A stretch of 64,000 nucleotides of DNA from Sequoia sempervirens (GCA_007258455.2 VDFB02193867.1:524501692-524565691); one strand, 5' to 3'; positions 47,341-58,981 are shown, counted from the first letter of the stretch. Made by a program: numbers and translations. The notes: generated by a model from the sequence alone, not told the origin.

Positions 47341-48167
47341 TGATGCAGGAGCATTCTTGGTTCTTGGCAATCTCGCATCAACAAAAAATATTTTCTTTTA
47401 GTTTTGTTATTATTTTGTTCTTTCTTAGTTCATGTTGGTGGATTCATCATCTTTGCTTACTAGACCTTGTGGATCTTCGAGTATACCATCTACATGTTCA
47501 TTTTCATTGCTCCAAAATATGATCGTGATTGGATCATTTTTCAACAAGTTATCAATTATGGAATTCTTGACAGTTTCTTGAACTGACACTTGAATTGTTT
47601 CAAGCCTAGCAGCTAATCTGATCATTCATGGATCATCCCCATGACTTGTGGATCTTAACGGTGTGATTTTAGTTGTTCCTTGGAAAATCCCCAACCTTCA
47701 TTATAGTTCCACACTTCTTCTTACACACCTGTTGAAGATAAATTCAAATTTGAGGCCGACTTTTTCATGCTCTCATTATATTTTCTTTCATTAGAAAATG
47801 TAATGATCTTTGGCTAATGTGGATGTTTTCTAGAATAGCAGATATAGTATAAAGCTTGTAATTGATCATTATAATAAGAAGAATATTTGGTATAAGAGGT
47901 AGTAGTTGATTAAGTGGATTAAGATTGATCTAAATTGTAAGAGCTCAGCTCACATATAGGAGCATGTTAGATTGTTGCATATTTGATCAGGCCTAAGAGT
48001 TGAATCTGTAAGCCTGAATGTTTTCAGCTGAATGTAACTGAGATTTATTTTAAGTATAATTTTATAATCTTCATTTTCCTCCATATTTGGTGTTGATTTC
48101 ATTGTGTTACTCTTGCTGCATGGTATAGATTTGTCTCCTTGAGGACCCTCCTACCTTGGCTGCGCCA
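47341..48167 (+). repeat. E2b 5' LTR
   Basis: TGATGCAGGAGCATTC to GGCTGCGCCA, 827 bp. Confidence 0.92.
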
Positions 48168-48169
48168 AA

Positions 48170-48182
48170 TTGGTATCAGAGA
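48170..48182 (+). other. E2b primer-binding site (tRNA-Met)
   Basis: TTGGTATCAGAGA, two bases after the 5' LTR; nearly identical to that of E2a. Confidence 0.9.
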
Positions 48183-48291
48183 GAGATTTGATCCATGTGA
48201 TATCAACAGAATTCACGGAGTCCTATTGACGATTTGTTGTGGGGTGGCGGATTGAAGATCTGACCTGCACTTGCAAAGGAATTTTGTAAAG

Positions 48292-49430
48292 ATGGCTAAA
48301 AGAAGAAATGTTAGAGGAAATGGAGCATGTGGAAATGCAGACCAAGCTTTGATGGAGATGTTAAGAGGAATTGTTGCCAGATTAGATGTAGTTGAAATAG
48401 CCTAGAGAAGAGGTCGACCAGTTGATGATGTGAGTGATGAAGAGGTAGAAGTTCAAGAAGGAAGAGAAGAGCATCTTGGCCTAGATCAAGGAGAGGAGAG
48501 GTTCATAAGAGCCCTAACTAAAGTGAATACAAAACCCCATTTTAATCCACTGGATTATCTTGGTAAGTTGGATTCAAAAGAATTGCTTGATTGGATTATA
48601 GAGATTGAAAATTATTTTGAATTTGAAGGTACCACTAAAGAAAAGAAGGTGAAATTTTCTTGTATGAAGTTGAGAGGACATGCTTCCCCTCAGTGGGAAC
48701 ATTTGTAGATAGATAGGAAAAGAAGAGGAAAAGAAAAGATAAAATCTTGGGATTGGATGGTGAGTAAGTTGAAGACAAAGTTCATGCCTATTGACTATCA
48801 GATTCATTTGTTCAAGAAGTTGCAAAATCTGAAATAGAAAGATTCAAGTGTCACAGAGTATACTGGGGAGTTCTATAAGTTGAACATCAGATATGGACAT
48901 TTGAAGGAGGAAATTGAGCAAGTAGCCAGATATGTGAATGGTTTGAGGTCATCTATACAAGATGAAAATAGTTTGATCAAGTTGCAGAATGTGGAAGAAG
49001 CATACCAGTGTGCCCTAAAAGTAGAAGATAAGATGAATAAGAGACATGAGTAGAGATAGATAGGAAGAGGTGAAAGATTTCAAAGAGGAAGAACTTTTGC
49101 TGGAGGAGGAAGAGGATATTTTCTAGATCAGAATAAGGATAAGGAGGTTACTAAGAATGGTAATGCATATCATAGAGGTGATGGAAAATCTTACAAAAGA
49201 GGAGGATATGGTGGTTACCAGAACGAAGGATATAGAGAGATGATAGAGGATAGGAGAAAAGGGTATTTAGAGGAACTTGTTATAAATTTGGTGAAGGACA
49301 TAGAGAATTTGAATGTAATCAGGGAGAGACAAGCAAAAAGACAAAGAATAATAGGAGAATATCCTTTCTCAAAGAAAAGAATGCTGGATCAATTAATAAA
49401 TTGGAAGATGGAAAAATATTGGTGAATAGG
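48292..49430 (+). pseudogene. E2b gag
   Basis: Starts MAKRRNVRGNGACGNADQAL. Core blocks HFNPLDYLGKLDSKELLDWI, SWDWMVSKLKTKFMPIDYQ and VARYVNGLRSSIQDENS are present, followed by an arginine/glycine-rich tail. Stops near 48364, 48406, 48706 and 48835. The nucleocapsid part lies in shifted frames to 49425. Confidence 0.85.
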
Positions 49431-49514
49431 AGAGTATTATGTCAAAGTGAGATGGAGCAAGAACCATTTCAAAGAAAGAATTTGTTCTAGACGCGATGTA
49501 AGGTAGCTGGTAAA

Positions 49515-49841
49515 TGTTGCAAGGTGATAGTTGATAGTGGAAGTTCTAAGAACCTGGTTTTTGAAGAGATGGTGACTAAATTAAAGTTGGAAAGATTGAA
49601 GCACCCGAAGCCCTATCAGATTCTGGTAAGTGAACAATGTTTGGTGAAGTTGAAAATAGGAAATTACCAGGATGAATTTTTGTGTGATATCATACCTATG
49701 GATATATGTCATATTTTTTTGGGAAGGCCTTGGCAGTATGATAGACAGGCTATTCTTGATGGAAAGAAGAATATATATACTATTGTTGCTAATGGGATGA
49801 AGCGTATTTTTTTTACCATTGGAAGATGTTCCTATAGTTGA
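49515..49841 (+). pseudogene. E2b aspartic protease
   Basis: MIVDSGSSKNLVFEEMV (DSG active site), GNYQDEFLCDIIPMDICHI and FLGRPWQYDRQAILDGKKN: the usual chromovirus protease with an unbroken core. Confidence 0.88.
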
Positions 49842-50900
49842 AGTTTGTACAAATGCTAGGGTTTTTCTGGTTGATGGAAGAAGATTCCTTGATGGATTGA
49901 TACATGAGAATGTGTGTTATGCCTTAGTTCTAAGGAAGGATGAAGATTTGAAGCATATAGGACACCTAGAAGAGATAAAGGAGTTGCTGACTGAATATGA
50001 CAAGACCATTTCCGATAATGTACCTGATGGATTACCACCTATGAGGAGTATTAGTCATTGCATGTATTTGATTACTGGAGCTATTTTTCCTAATAAAGCA
50101 ACACATTGGATGAAACATGCAGAAAATGAGGAGTTGAATAGACAAGTGCAAGAATTGTCGAAGGAGGGTTTGATCAAAGAAAGCTTAAGTCCATGTGGAG
50201 TACCAGTTGTGCTAGCACCTAAGAAGGATGGAGAATGGAGAATGTGTACAAATTCAAGAGCCATAAATAAGATCATGGTGAAGTATAAATTTCCTTTACC
50301 CCAGATGAATGACATTATGGATTGTTTGAGTGGAGCTAGATACTTCACAAAGATAGACTTAAAGAGTGGATATCATCATATCAGAATCAGAGAAGGAGAT
50401 GAGTGGAAAAAAACATTTAAGAAAAATGAAGGATTGTATGAGTGGTTGGTGATGCCTTTTGGATTGACAAATGCACCAAGTACTTTCATGTGATTGATGA
50501 ATGAGGTATTGACAAAATTATTGGGCAAGTTTGTGATTGTGTACTTGGATGGCATCTTACTTTTTTAGTAAGAGTAGAGAAGAACATTTGTTGCATATCA
50601 AACAAGTTTTGCAGAGGTTGAGAGAAGAGCAATTGCTGATAAACATTAAGAAGTGTAGTTTCATGAAGGAATAATTGGTATATATGGGATTTGTGATATC
50701 TGTGGAAGGATTGAAGATGGATCTTAAGAAGGTAAGATCTATTGTTGAGTGGCCTACACCTGATAGCATTGGAGAGGTAAGATATTTTCATGGATTGGCT
50801 AGTTTCTACCAAAATTTCATTAGGAATTTTAGTTCTATTTGTAGTCCTATGACATAAACAATGAGAGGAGATAGGAAGGATTTTAGATGGAAATTTGGAG
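49842..50900 (+). pseudogene. E2b reverse transcriptase, catalytic Asp changed
   Basis: VVLAPKKDGEWRMCTNSRA, KIDLKSGYHHIRIREGDEW, MPFGLTNAPSTFM and the catalytic box as VIVYLDGILLF (about 50533-50565): YLDD has become YLDG. Stops at 50491 and about 50566 and a frameshift follow; then LVYMGFVISVEGLKM and VRYFHGLASFYQNFIRNFSS. Confidence 0.9.
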
Positions 50901-50929
50901 CAGATCAAAGTTTTGAGTTGTTAAATTAG

Positions 50930-51330
50930 AAGGTGACTGAGAAACCTGTGTTGGCTTTACCAGATTTGAATAAGGTATTTCAAGTAGACTGTGATGCGAG
51001 TATAAATTCAATTGGAGCAGTGTTGAGTCAAGAAGGAAGACTTGTAGCTTATTTCAGTGAGAAGTTGAATGATTCTAGGAGAAGATATTTTGTGTATGAT
51101 CAGGAATCTCATGCTATAATTCAACCCTTAAAGAAGTGGAGACATTACTTGTTTCCTAAAGAGTTTGTGTTGTGTACAGATCATCAAGCATTGCAATGTT
51201 TGAACAGTTAGGGTAAGTTGAATTAGAAACACATGAGATGGGTAGAAATCTTGTAGAGTTACATTTTTGTTGTAAAGCATAGGAGTGGATAGTCAAATAG
51301 AGTTGTTGATGCTTTGAGTAGGAGAAGAAA
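50930..51330 (+). pseudogene. E2b RNase H
   Basis: [37 protein letters not shown] and [14 protein letters not shown], then a stop; VVDALSRRR follows after breaks. Acidic residues are partly kept (the ELE glutamate position reads QESHA). Confidence 0.87.
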
Positions 51331-51479
51331 TTTACTGACAGAGATGAGAATGGAGGTATTAGGCTTAGATGAGTTAAGGAACTTGTATGAGGAAGACTTG
51401 GATTTTGCAGAACCTTGGAGAGCTTGTAGAGAACTTGTTTTGGAGGATAGAAGTCAGTGGTTGGATTATTTCATTTAGG

Positions 51480-52290
51480 AGGATATGTTGTTTAGAGTTA
51501 ATCAGTTGTGTATACCCCGAAGTTCAATGAGGGATATAACTTACTAAAGGAGAAGCATAGTGGAGGAATGTGAGGACATTTTGGAATTGATAAGACAATA
51601 GCACTGGTGAGTAAGAATTACTTTTAGCCCTAGATTCATAAGGATGTTAGGATATTTGTGTAGAATTGTAGAGTTTGTCAAGTTGCAAAGGGAAGTAGTC
51701 AGGATGTTGGATTGCATAAGCCTTTGACAGTTTTGGAAAGACCTTGGGAGGATATAACCATGGATTTCATACTTGGATTACTGAATACACAAAAAGGTAA
51801 TGGTTATGTATTTGTGGTAGTAAACAAATTTTCTAAGATGGCACATTTTATACCTTGTAGGAAGAAAACAAATGCAGTACATGTACCAAACTTATTTTTC
51901 AAAGAAGTGGTTAGATTGCATGGATTACCTAGGAGTATTGTTTTAGACAGAGATGTGAAGTTTGTTGGATACTTTTGGAGGACACTTTGGAAGAAGTTGA
52001 AAACGGATTTGAATTTCAATTCTACATTTCACCCATAGAATGATGGATAGATAGAAGTAGTGAATAGGAGTTTGGGAAATTTGCTAAGATGTTTGGTTGG
52101 AGAGAAGACCGGGAGTTGGGATTTAGTCCTTGCACAAGTAGATTTTGCGTGCAATAATTTAGTGAACAGGAGTATAGGAAAGATTCCTTTTGATGTTGTT
52201 ATAGGAGTTCACCCTAGAGGTATATCAAAGTTAAGAGATATCAGTATGGATGATAAAAGGAGCGCATAAGCAGAAGAATTTGTAGAATAC
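51480..52290 (+). pseudogene. E2b integrase
   Basis: Zinc region with NCRVCQVAKGSS, then DITMDFILGLL (first Asp), VLDRDVKFVGYFW (second Asp) and VVNRSLGNLLRCLVGEKTG after the glutamate region, then FDVVIGVHPRGISKLRD. Stops near 51474, 51660 and 52036. Confidence 0.87.
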
Positions 52291-52311
52291 ATGAAGAAAG
52301 TACATACTTAA

Positions 52312-52812
52312 GTGAAACAACAATTGGAAGAAATGAACTGGAAATATAAGGAGAAGATAGATGAAAAGAGGAGACATAAGGAATTCAAATTTGGAGATGA
52401 AGTGATGGTATATTTGAGGAAGGAAAGATTTACAATTGGGACATACAACAAGCTGAAGATGAGAAATTTTGGAGCTTGTAGGATCTTGAAGAAGTTTGAT
52501 TCAAGAAATGCATATGAAGTGGAGTTACTGGATGGCATGGGAATATCACCTATATTCAACATTTCAGACCTACATCAGTATTATGAAGTAGGATTTAGTT
52601 AGGAAAGTACAGTGGAATTGGAGAACCAGTTTCCTAAATAGAAGTCATATCAGATTGAGGAGATTCTGGATATCAAAGATGGGAGAAAGACTTGTGGAAA
52701 ATAGTACAGAGAATATCTTGTGAAGTGGAAAGGTAGACCAATGGAGGATTCTTCATGGATTTATCAGGCTAAGGTAGACTGTCTTGGTTTTCCTTTGGCC
52801 CCTGCAAAGTGA
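52312..52812 (+). pseudogene. E2b integrase C-terminus and chromodomain
   Basis: [20 protein letters not shown] and SPIFNISDLHQYYE, then QIEEILDIKDGRKTCGK, stop, YREYLVKWKGRPMEDSSWI: a chromodomain. The pol frame ends at TGA 52810-52812. Confidence 0.88.
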
Positions 52813-52824
52813 GGGACTCACTTT
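52806..52824 (+). other. Hairpin containing the pol stop codon (E2b)
   Basis: AAAGTGAG, GGA, CTCACTTT: perfect 8-bp arms with a 3-nt loop. Same in E2a (40678-40696). It ends 18 bp before the 3' LTR, where no polypurine tract is seen. Confidence 0.7.
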
Positions 52825-52842
52825 TCATTAACCCCGAATGTC

Positions 52843-53669
52843 TGATGCAGGAGCATCCTTGGTTCTTGGCAATCTTGCATCAACCAAAAATATTTTCTTT
52901 TAGTTTTGTTCTTATTTTGTTCTCTCCCAGTTCATGTAGGTGGATTCATCATCTTTTCTCACGAGACCTTGTAGATTTTGGAGTACATCATCTACATGTT
53001 CATTTTCCTTGTTCCAAGATTTGAGTGTGATTGGATCATTTTTTGGCAAGTTATCGATTCCAAAATTCTTGACAGACTCTTGAACTGACACCATAATAGT
53101 TTCAAGCCTAGGGGCTAATCTGATTGTTCGTGGATTGTTCCCATGACTTACAGATCTTAACGATGTGATTTTAATTGTTCCTTGGAGTGTCCCCAACATT
53201 TATTATAGGTCCACACTTCATCTTATTCACCTATTGAAGAGAAATTAAAATTTGAGGCTGACTTGTTCATGCGCCTATTATATTTTCTTTCATTAGGAAA
53301 TTTAATGATCTTTCATCGACGTGGATGTTTTCCAGAATCGTGAATATAGTATAAAGCTTGTAATCAATCATCAGAATAAGAAGAATATTTAGTAGAAGAG
53401 TTAGTAGTTGATTAAGTGGATTAAGATTGATCTAAATTGTAAGAGCTCAGCTTGCATATAAGAGCATGTTAGATTGTTGCATATATGATCAGGCCTAAGC
53501 GCCGAATTTGTAAGCCTAGATGTTTCTGGCTGAATGTAATTGAGAATTATTTTAATGAGAATGTTATAATCTGCATTTTCCTCCATATTCATTGTTTCTT
53601 TCGTTGTGTTACTCTTGTTGCATGGTTCAGATTGTTCTCCTTGAGGAACCTCCTACCGTGGTTGTGCCA
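52843..53669 (+). repeat. E2b 3' LTR
   Basis: TGATGCAGGAGCATCC to GGTTGTGCCA, 827 bp, the same length as the 5' LTR. Confidence 0.92.
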
Positions 53670-53879
53670 GAAGCTCTATGCCAAGTCCTATGTTTCAAAT
53701 TTAGGCTCTGTTATGTCAAGGAAAATGAACGACAAAGAAAGGGAGTTGGCCCCCAATTAAGAAAGCACACCAAACACATAAGGGCTCTATGGATTTGGGG
53801 TCAGTATGTTTGTTGCTGCAATGTTTTTATGAAAGAGCTCAAAACTATCATCATTCCTCAAATACACATAGAACTAGAA

Positions 53880-54650
53880 GAATGACACAAAGAGAGTGAA
53901 AAGAAAAAGAAAAAAAAAGTCTGTTTTGAGTCAACATGGAAGAGACATTGCAGTCTCAACACTTTGCATCATCCCCAAAAGGAAAACACAAGTGAAAAGA
54001 AAAGGAAAAGGAAAAATATTTTGAGTCAACATGAAGGAGACATTTTGGTCTCAATGCTTTTCATCATCCCCAAAAGGAAAACACAAAACAAAAGAAAAGA
54101 CAAGGACCTTTTGGGTCAACATGGAAGAAACATGGTGCATCTCTATGCTTTACGTCATCCCCAAATAGAAAACAAAAAAGAAAAGAAAAGACAAATACCT
54201 TTTGGGTCAAGATGGAAGAGACATAGGGCATCTCTACGCTTTGTGTCATTCCTAAACAAAAAACACAAAAAAAAAGAAAAGATAAAGACCTTTTGGGTCA
54301 ATATTGAAGAGACATAGGGCATCTCTATGATTTGCTTCATCCCCAAATGGAAAACACAATACAAAAGAATAGACAAAGACATTTTGGGTCAAAATGGAAG
54401 CGACATAGGTCATCTCTATGCTTTGCATCATCCCCAAACATAAAACATAAAACAAAAGAAAAGACAAAAACCTTTTGGGTCAACATGGAAGAGACATAGG
54501 GCATCTCTACACTTTGCATCATCCCCAAATGGAAAACACAAAAAAAAGAAAAGACAAAGACCTTTTGGGTCAACATGGAAGAGACATGGAGCATCTCTAT
54601 GCTTTGTGTCATCCCCAAATGGAGAACACAAAACAAAATTAAAGACAACG
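53880..54650. repeat. Tandem array, eight units of about 91 bp
   Basis: The marker TTTTGRGTCAA recurs at 53924, 54019, 54109, 54200, 54291, 54382, 54473 and 54563, giving periods of 90-95 bp. Each unit holds an A-rich stretch (AAAGAAAAGACAAAGACC), GTCAACATGGAAGAGACAT and CATCATCCCCAAA. A 91-bp period shifts the frame by one base per unit. The several long minus-strand frames here (repeating HVDPKG and GDDAKHRD) are therefore products of the repeat, not a gene. Located in the E3 interior. Confidence 0.9.
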
Positions 54651-54795
54651 AGATAAGGAATGATGATTAGAAGAATAGAGGTATGAATAGAAGAAGTTTA
54701 CAAAGAGATGGAACATCAAATAGACTTCACGGGGGAACACGATACACACATGAAATAAAAGAAACAAGAAAAATACTTAGCAAGGTGAATGCAAG

Positions 54796-55155
54796 TCAAC
54801 CATCTAGCAAGTCATCTACCTTCCAATCATGTTCAGTGTAATGCGAGGGTGGTTGATTGTCTAAAGGAAGAATTGTACCAGGTTCTTCACTTGATGAAAA
54901 GGATTTATATTTTAAGCTCATTGTGGATGAGAATAAAGAATTTAAATTATTGCGAATTTTGTCATCGATTTTTACAATCTCCACATCCTCATCATCATCA
55001 AGATTGATGACAATGGGAGGATGAAGGGTGATTTCTAAAGATGGATGTATCAACAGTTTTGGATGTTGGATTGGTTCAAGTTGTTTTGAAGGTTGGATTG
55101 GATTATCAGGTGGTGGGTCAGGAGAGTTAGGGTGGTCATCTATTGCTTCTGTCAA
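54796..55155 (-). pseudogene. E3 post-protease proline/acid-rich frame
   Basis: A 119-codon frame with a proline-rich head (SPDPPPDNPIQPSKQ) and an acidic middle (NLDDDEDVEIVKIDDKI). It lies where the RT would start in an autonomous element, but shows no RT motif. Function unknown. Confidence 0.4.
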
Positions 55156-55427
55156 AGGTGGAGGTAGATTGTCATTGTTTCCTTCTATGCTAGATTGACA
55201 AGCAAGGAGATGACGACGCTGCCAATGTTCCCTAGCAACATGATTTAAGTTAATGCAGTTTTGGAGTTGTTGAGGTGTAAGAGAAGATTAGGTCAACATA
55301 CATTCTTCTACTTCCAAAGAAGGAAGAATAGAAGAAGCCAAAGAAGACGGGTTAACCATTTTCTCTTTTTCTTTGTAAACTTGTTTAACATGAGGAGGTA
55401 TGATTGATTAATTTCAATTTCTCTTGG

Positions 55428-56306
55428 TCATTTAGACGATGGCAGAGAAACATCTAAGGGTAGTTGTTCAGAAGTTTGTACGGCTTGCTCAATGTATGAT
55501 TCAGGTTGAAGCATGGTTTCATCTATGATGAGAGGTGTGGAAGTGGATGGGGACATGCCACAAAGAGATAATTCAGTTATTTTCTTGCCTTCGAACTTTT
55601 TATATGCTATGAAAAATAAGTTCTTTCGAGGTGTAATGGATTCCATGGGTTCAAGCCAAAAGGATTCTAATGAGAAATTACCTTTGGAAGATAAAGGATT
55701 AAATCCACTATGGTGTATGGTGAATACCTCATTTCCATGTGGAAACTTCAAGCACTTGTGAACAACTGATGAGACCGCTTTCATTGAGCGAAGCCAAGGG
55801 TGGCCTAGTTGCAAATGAAATTGGTTAGATTGTGGAATAATTGAAAATTTTACCTCCAAATTTCTAGGTCCTATTTGTAAAGGGAGTGTGATTGATCTAA
55901 TTGTAGGGCATGTGAAACTAGTATGTGTCTTGATCCATGGAGTCAGTTTATTATAATAATCTTGATAGAGCTCATGTAATACAAGAAAATCCTCTTTGTT
56001 CATGTTCTCGCCACAAGTGGGATCTATTAATATCCCATTAGTGGGCTTATCATAGATTCTGCCAGCTATGTAAAGAGGACCATCAGGAAGTTTTTGTAAT
56101 ATGTCTTTAGTAGAAAAAGTGATATTAAGAGATTTAGTGGTTTGGCCCTTTCTAGTGATAACATCTATTGCACCCACAAGTATATCCATAGGATAATCTT
56201 GGGTAACAGTTGTCGTTTTATCATGTTTTTCATGATTTTTATCAACAGTCATTACATCAGGTTTGGAAGGTTCACTAGCCTTGACAAATGAAGTATGTTT
56301 AGGCAT
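55428..56306 (-). pseudogene. E3 aspartic protease region
   Basis: A 292-codon open frame. SLNITFSTKDILQKLPDG leads to NGILIDPTCGENM, where the protease loop D-S/T-G would lie (here DPTCG). It continues with LQLGHPWLRSMKAVSS, the equivalent of the LLGRPW block of other gypsy proteases, and HHSGFNPL. Order and motifs parallel the element A and B proteases. Although long and open, the changed active-site loop suggests no activity. No RT follows. Confidence 0.7.
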
Positions 56307-56399
56307 AGGACTAGTGAAGATTTGTAAATTCTAGTTAGGGGGTGCAATGGACTTATTACCTTGATCATTATCATCCATAATGGTTAGATGTCTTGAATC

Positions 56400-58060
56400 A
56401 ACGAGGTCTCAAACTAAATGTTTTGGAGGCTTGCAATGTTCAGTGTCATGTCCATTTTGGTGATGAAAATGACAATAAGCATTAGGTTTGAATGTAGGTG
56501 GTAATGGCTGATTTGGATCAAGTGGTTGAATAGGTGGCAAAGTGAGCATGCATTTTTGAAGAAATTGGTTCATAGAATTATGGAGGGTGTTAGGTATGGG
56601 AGTAAATTGTCTGTTGGAGTACCCATAATGATAAGGCACCACTACCTTAACAACTACCACTTGATTTTGATTTTGTTGGGTTGGTTGTGGTTGTTGTTGA
56701 GGAGGCAGATTAAACTGTAAAAAGCCTCTATTTGGTCTATGAAATTTTTGATTGTTATTGTTTTTTTTATTGTTGTGTTCAGGTTTGTTAGTTCAGTGAG
56801 AAGTGGATTTTGAATCACGACTTGAAACTGAGTTATGATATTCACACAATGTTGTGCATAAATGCATAAACAAAGGGAATTTCATCATAGTTAGCTTATC
56901 CTAAAGATGTGTGTGCAAGTTTTTGATAAACATATTTTGCAGATGTGCATTAGGAATCTTAACATCGATTTGGGCATATAAGGATTGGTATCGTGAGATA
57001 AAATCCATGATTTTGTCATCTGTGTTTTGTCTACATCACATGAGGTTAACCATTGTTTTCTTAGGTGTCATGTGAAATTGGAAGTTACTTATGAAAGCAC
57101 CCATAAGTTCATTGAGGGAATAGATGAAATGATTAGGAAAGTAGGAAAACCGCTCTAATCTAGTATCTTTCAAGGTTCTTGGAAAAATCTTGGCTGAGAG
57201 TCTCTCATCAAGGACAAAATCACTACATAAGCTGTGTAAGCATTAACGTGATTGATAGGGTCTGGCTTTCCTCTGTATTTCTCAAACTGAGGCATTTTTT
57301 ATCCCTTGTGGCATCGGGGTACATAATATTTCTAAGGATAAGGGACTACTATGGAAATGATATGTGGGTGGAGTGGATTGACCTTGGCTAATGTTGGAAA
57401 GTTGATGTTGGATGGAAGAAATGGTAGTAAGGAGTTGTGTAATAACAAGATTGGGGTATGTAGATTGAGATGGAAGAGAAAATGGTGATGGAGTGTAAGG
57501 GATGTTAGGTGAAGTGAAAGGAATACTAAGGGGTGTGAAGGTGGTGGAAGGGACTTGCGATTCCATGAGAGAGGTAGGAATGTTAGGTGGAATTGTAAAG
57601 GAAGGAGCCATATAACTAACCTGTTGCATAGTTGTAGTGACTTGCGGATTGGTATAAGTTGGTATAGATGTTATGGTTGAAGGTGGGGGAATGAAAGGCC
57701 ATCCTTGGCTTACATGAATATTTATGGATTGGGTATTGGAAGAGGCAGGTTTATTGTAAATCTTAGCAATTTTCTTCATCACTTGAAAGCCTTCATCACT
57801 TTCAATCAAGAAATGAAGATTATCAATGGTAGGTATGGCAGTTTGGGAAATGGTTTCAAGTGTCAAGTCTTGTTGTAAATGTCTAAATTCTTCATGAAGA
57901 CTAATGACCTTGTCTTGAGGAAGATATTTTTTTTGGGTGTCAACCTTCATTGGATAGAAGGGTGAAGGTATGGAAGTGGTATGATCAATTCATAATGCAC
58001 CATTGTCCATACTAGGAGTAGGAGCTCTTGAGATCCAAGGTCCACAACAAAAGTACTATC
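56400..58060 (-). pseudogene. E3 gag, frameshifted
   Basis: On the minus strand the frame starts near 58060 (RRSSRLVASHDSTF), continues at 57950-57282 with a leucine-rich N-terminal part and a long proline/threonine/serine-rich stretch, then the gag-core signature KYRGKPDPINHVNAY at about 57280-57230. After several breaks it ends with a zinc-binding motif CHFHHQNGHDTEHC (about 56470-56430). That CX2H-type knuckle is the form seen in Tat-like gag proteins. It would package element RNA. At least six stops or shifts interrupt it. Confidence 0.75.
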
Positions 58061-58118
58061 GTGGGAAGCCACAAGTCTAGAACTTCTTCTCACTAAAGTA
58101 TTATCAACGATACACCAA

Positions 58119-58493
58119 ACACTCATACAAACTGTACCACAAAGGAAGGGTTGAAGTAAAATGCAAGGTAATCTAAGATGTTTAAATCCAAATAATAGAA
58201 AGACTAGTAACTGTAACAAAGAACAAACTATAGAAAATAGAGATGCAGGAAAATGCTAGAAATACTATCTAAAAAGTGCAAAGGGACTGACTTGCCCAAA
58301 GTGGAAAATGAGTCCCAGGATGCATTTTTTTTTTTGTTTTTCATAATTTTTAAGATGATTTAAATGTTTTATAGAATGCAAGTATAGATATAGAATGCAG
58401 ATTTTTGGATTTTTCAATGAGATGCAATACAAAAAATGAAATCTAAATGAAGTTTTCACTAATCTAATATGAAATACCTAGAATGCAGATTTT
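58119..58493. other. Unexplained stretch between the E3 5' LTR and the first gag remnants
   Basis: Lies where a primer-binding site should abut the LTR. It contains palindrome copy 7 and a 16-bp direct repeat (GAATGCAGATTTTTGG at 58396 and 58481). A TGG-starting candidate site (minus strand TGGTGTATCGTTGATAA, 58102-58118) lies only beyond it. Possibly a secondary insertion or a piece of a related LTR. Confidence 0.35.
58283..58316. promoter_or_regulatory. LTR-type palindrome motif, copy 7
   Basis: GGGACTGACTTGCC against TGGAAAATGAGTCCC; just inside E3, next to the 5' LTR. Confidence 0.45.
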
Positions 58494-58833
58494 TGGGTCA
58501 CTATGGACAACTCTAGCTCTTCTAGGGTTTTTCACCTAAAAGGAGAGAGATAGGACCTAAAAATGCATTGGGTTCATTCAATTAGTGTTATGTGTGATGT
58601 TTTTATGCCTAAATGAAGTAAAATAAATGCAATTGACTGATCTAGATGAATGAAAATGAATGAAAAAGTGCAATTTAAGTTGTGTTTGAAAACACATTGT
58701 GATATGCAAGAAACTATGTGAATGAAGAAACAATGCAAAATAGAAAGTACAGGGATGAATCTAAGTGCACTTGGATGAATTGTGATGATTATGGAGTGTT
58801 CTAGCTGATGAAATTTTACTGATTTTTCACAGT

Positions 58834-58866
58834 GGGACTCATTCACCTAGGGTGGCGAATTAGTCC
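58834..58866. promoter_or_regulatory. LTR palindrome motif, copy 8
   Basis: GGGACTCATTCACC against GGCGAATTAGTCC; the E3 5' LTR counterpart of copy 4. Confidence 0.6.
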
Positions 58867-58948
58867 TCCTGGTAAAATAGTGTCGGGAATAGGTTTCGAA
58901 CAGTCAGGATCCAAAATCTGACAAAACCTGGAATTTTAGTCCTAAGGT

Positions 58949-58981
58949 GGGACTCATTTTCTAGTGATGGTGAATCATTCC
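58949..58981. promoter_or_regulatory. LTR palindrome motif, copy 9
   Basis: GGGACTCATTTTC against GGTGAATCATTCC; the counterpart of copy 5. Confidence 0.5.

Larger units (their letters stand above)
47341..53669 (+). mobile_element. E2b: chromodomain Ty3/gypsy element (chromovirus), plus strand, 6,329 bp
   Basis: Two 827-bp LTRs, a tRNA-Met primer-binding site and the coding order gag, protease, RT, RNase H, integrase, chromodomain. Same family as E2a, opposite orientation. Target flanks AAAGT (47336-47340) and GAAGC (53670-53674) agree at three of five bases, with two transitions, which fits an old insertion. Inserted into E3's interior. Confidence 0.93.

Noticed and set aside
54064..54648. 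Overlapping minus-strand frames with repeating HVDPKG/GDDAKHRD, looking like a cysteine- and phenylalanine-rich repeat protein
   Set aside because: They are products of the 91-bp tandem array, whose units lack stops on that strand; the frame changes from unit to unit.
53880..54650. CRISPR-like array
   Set aside because: Direct tandem repetition without unique spacers, in a plant nuclear context.
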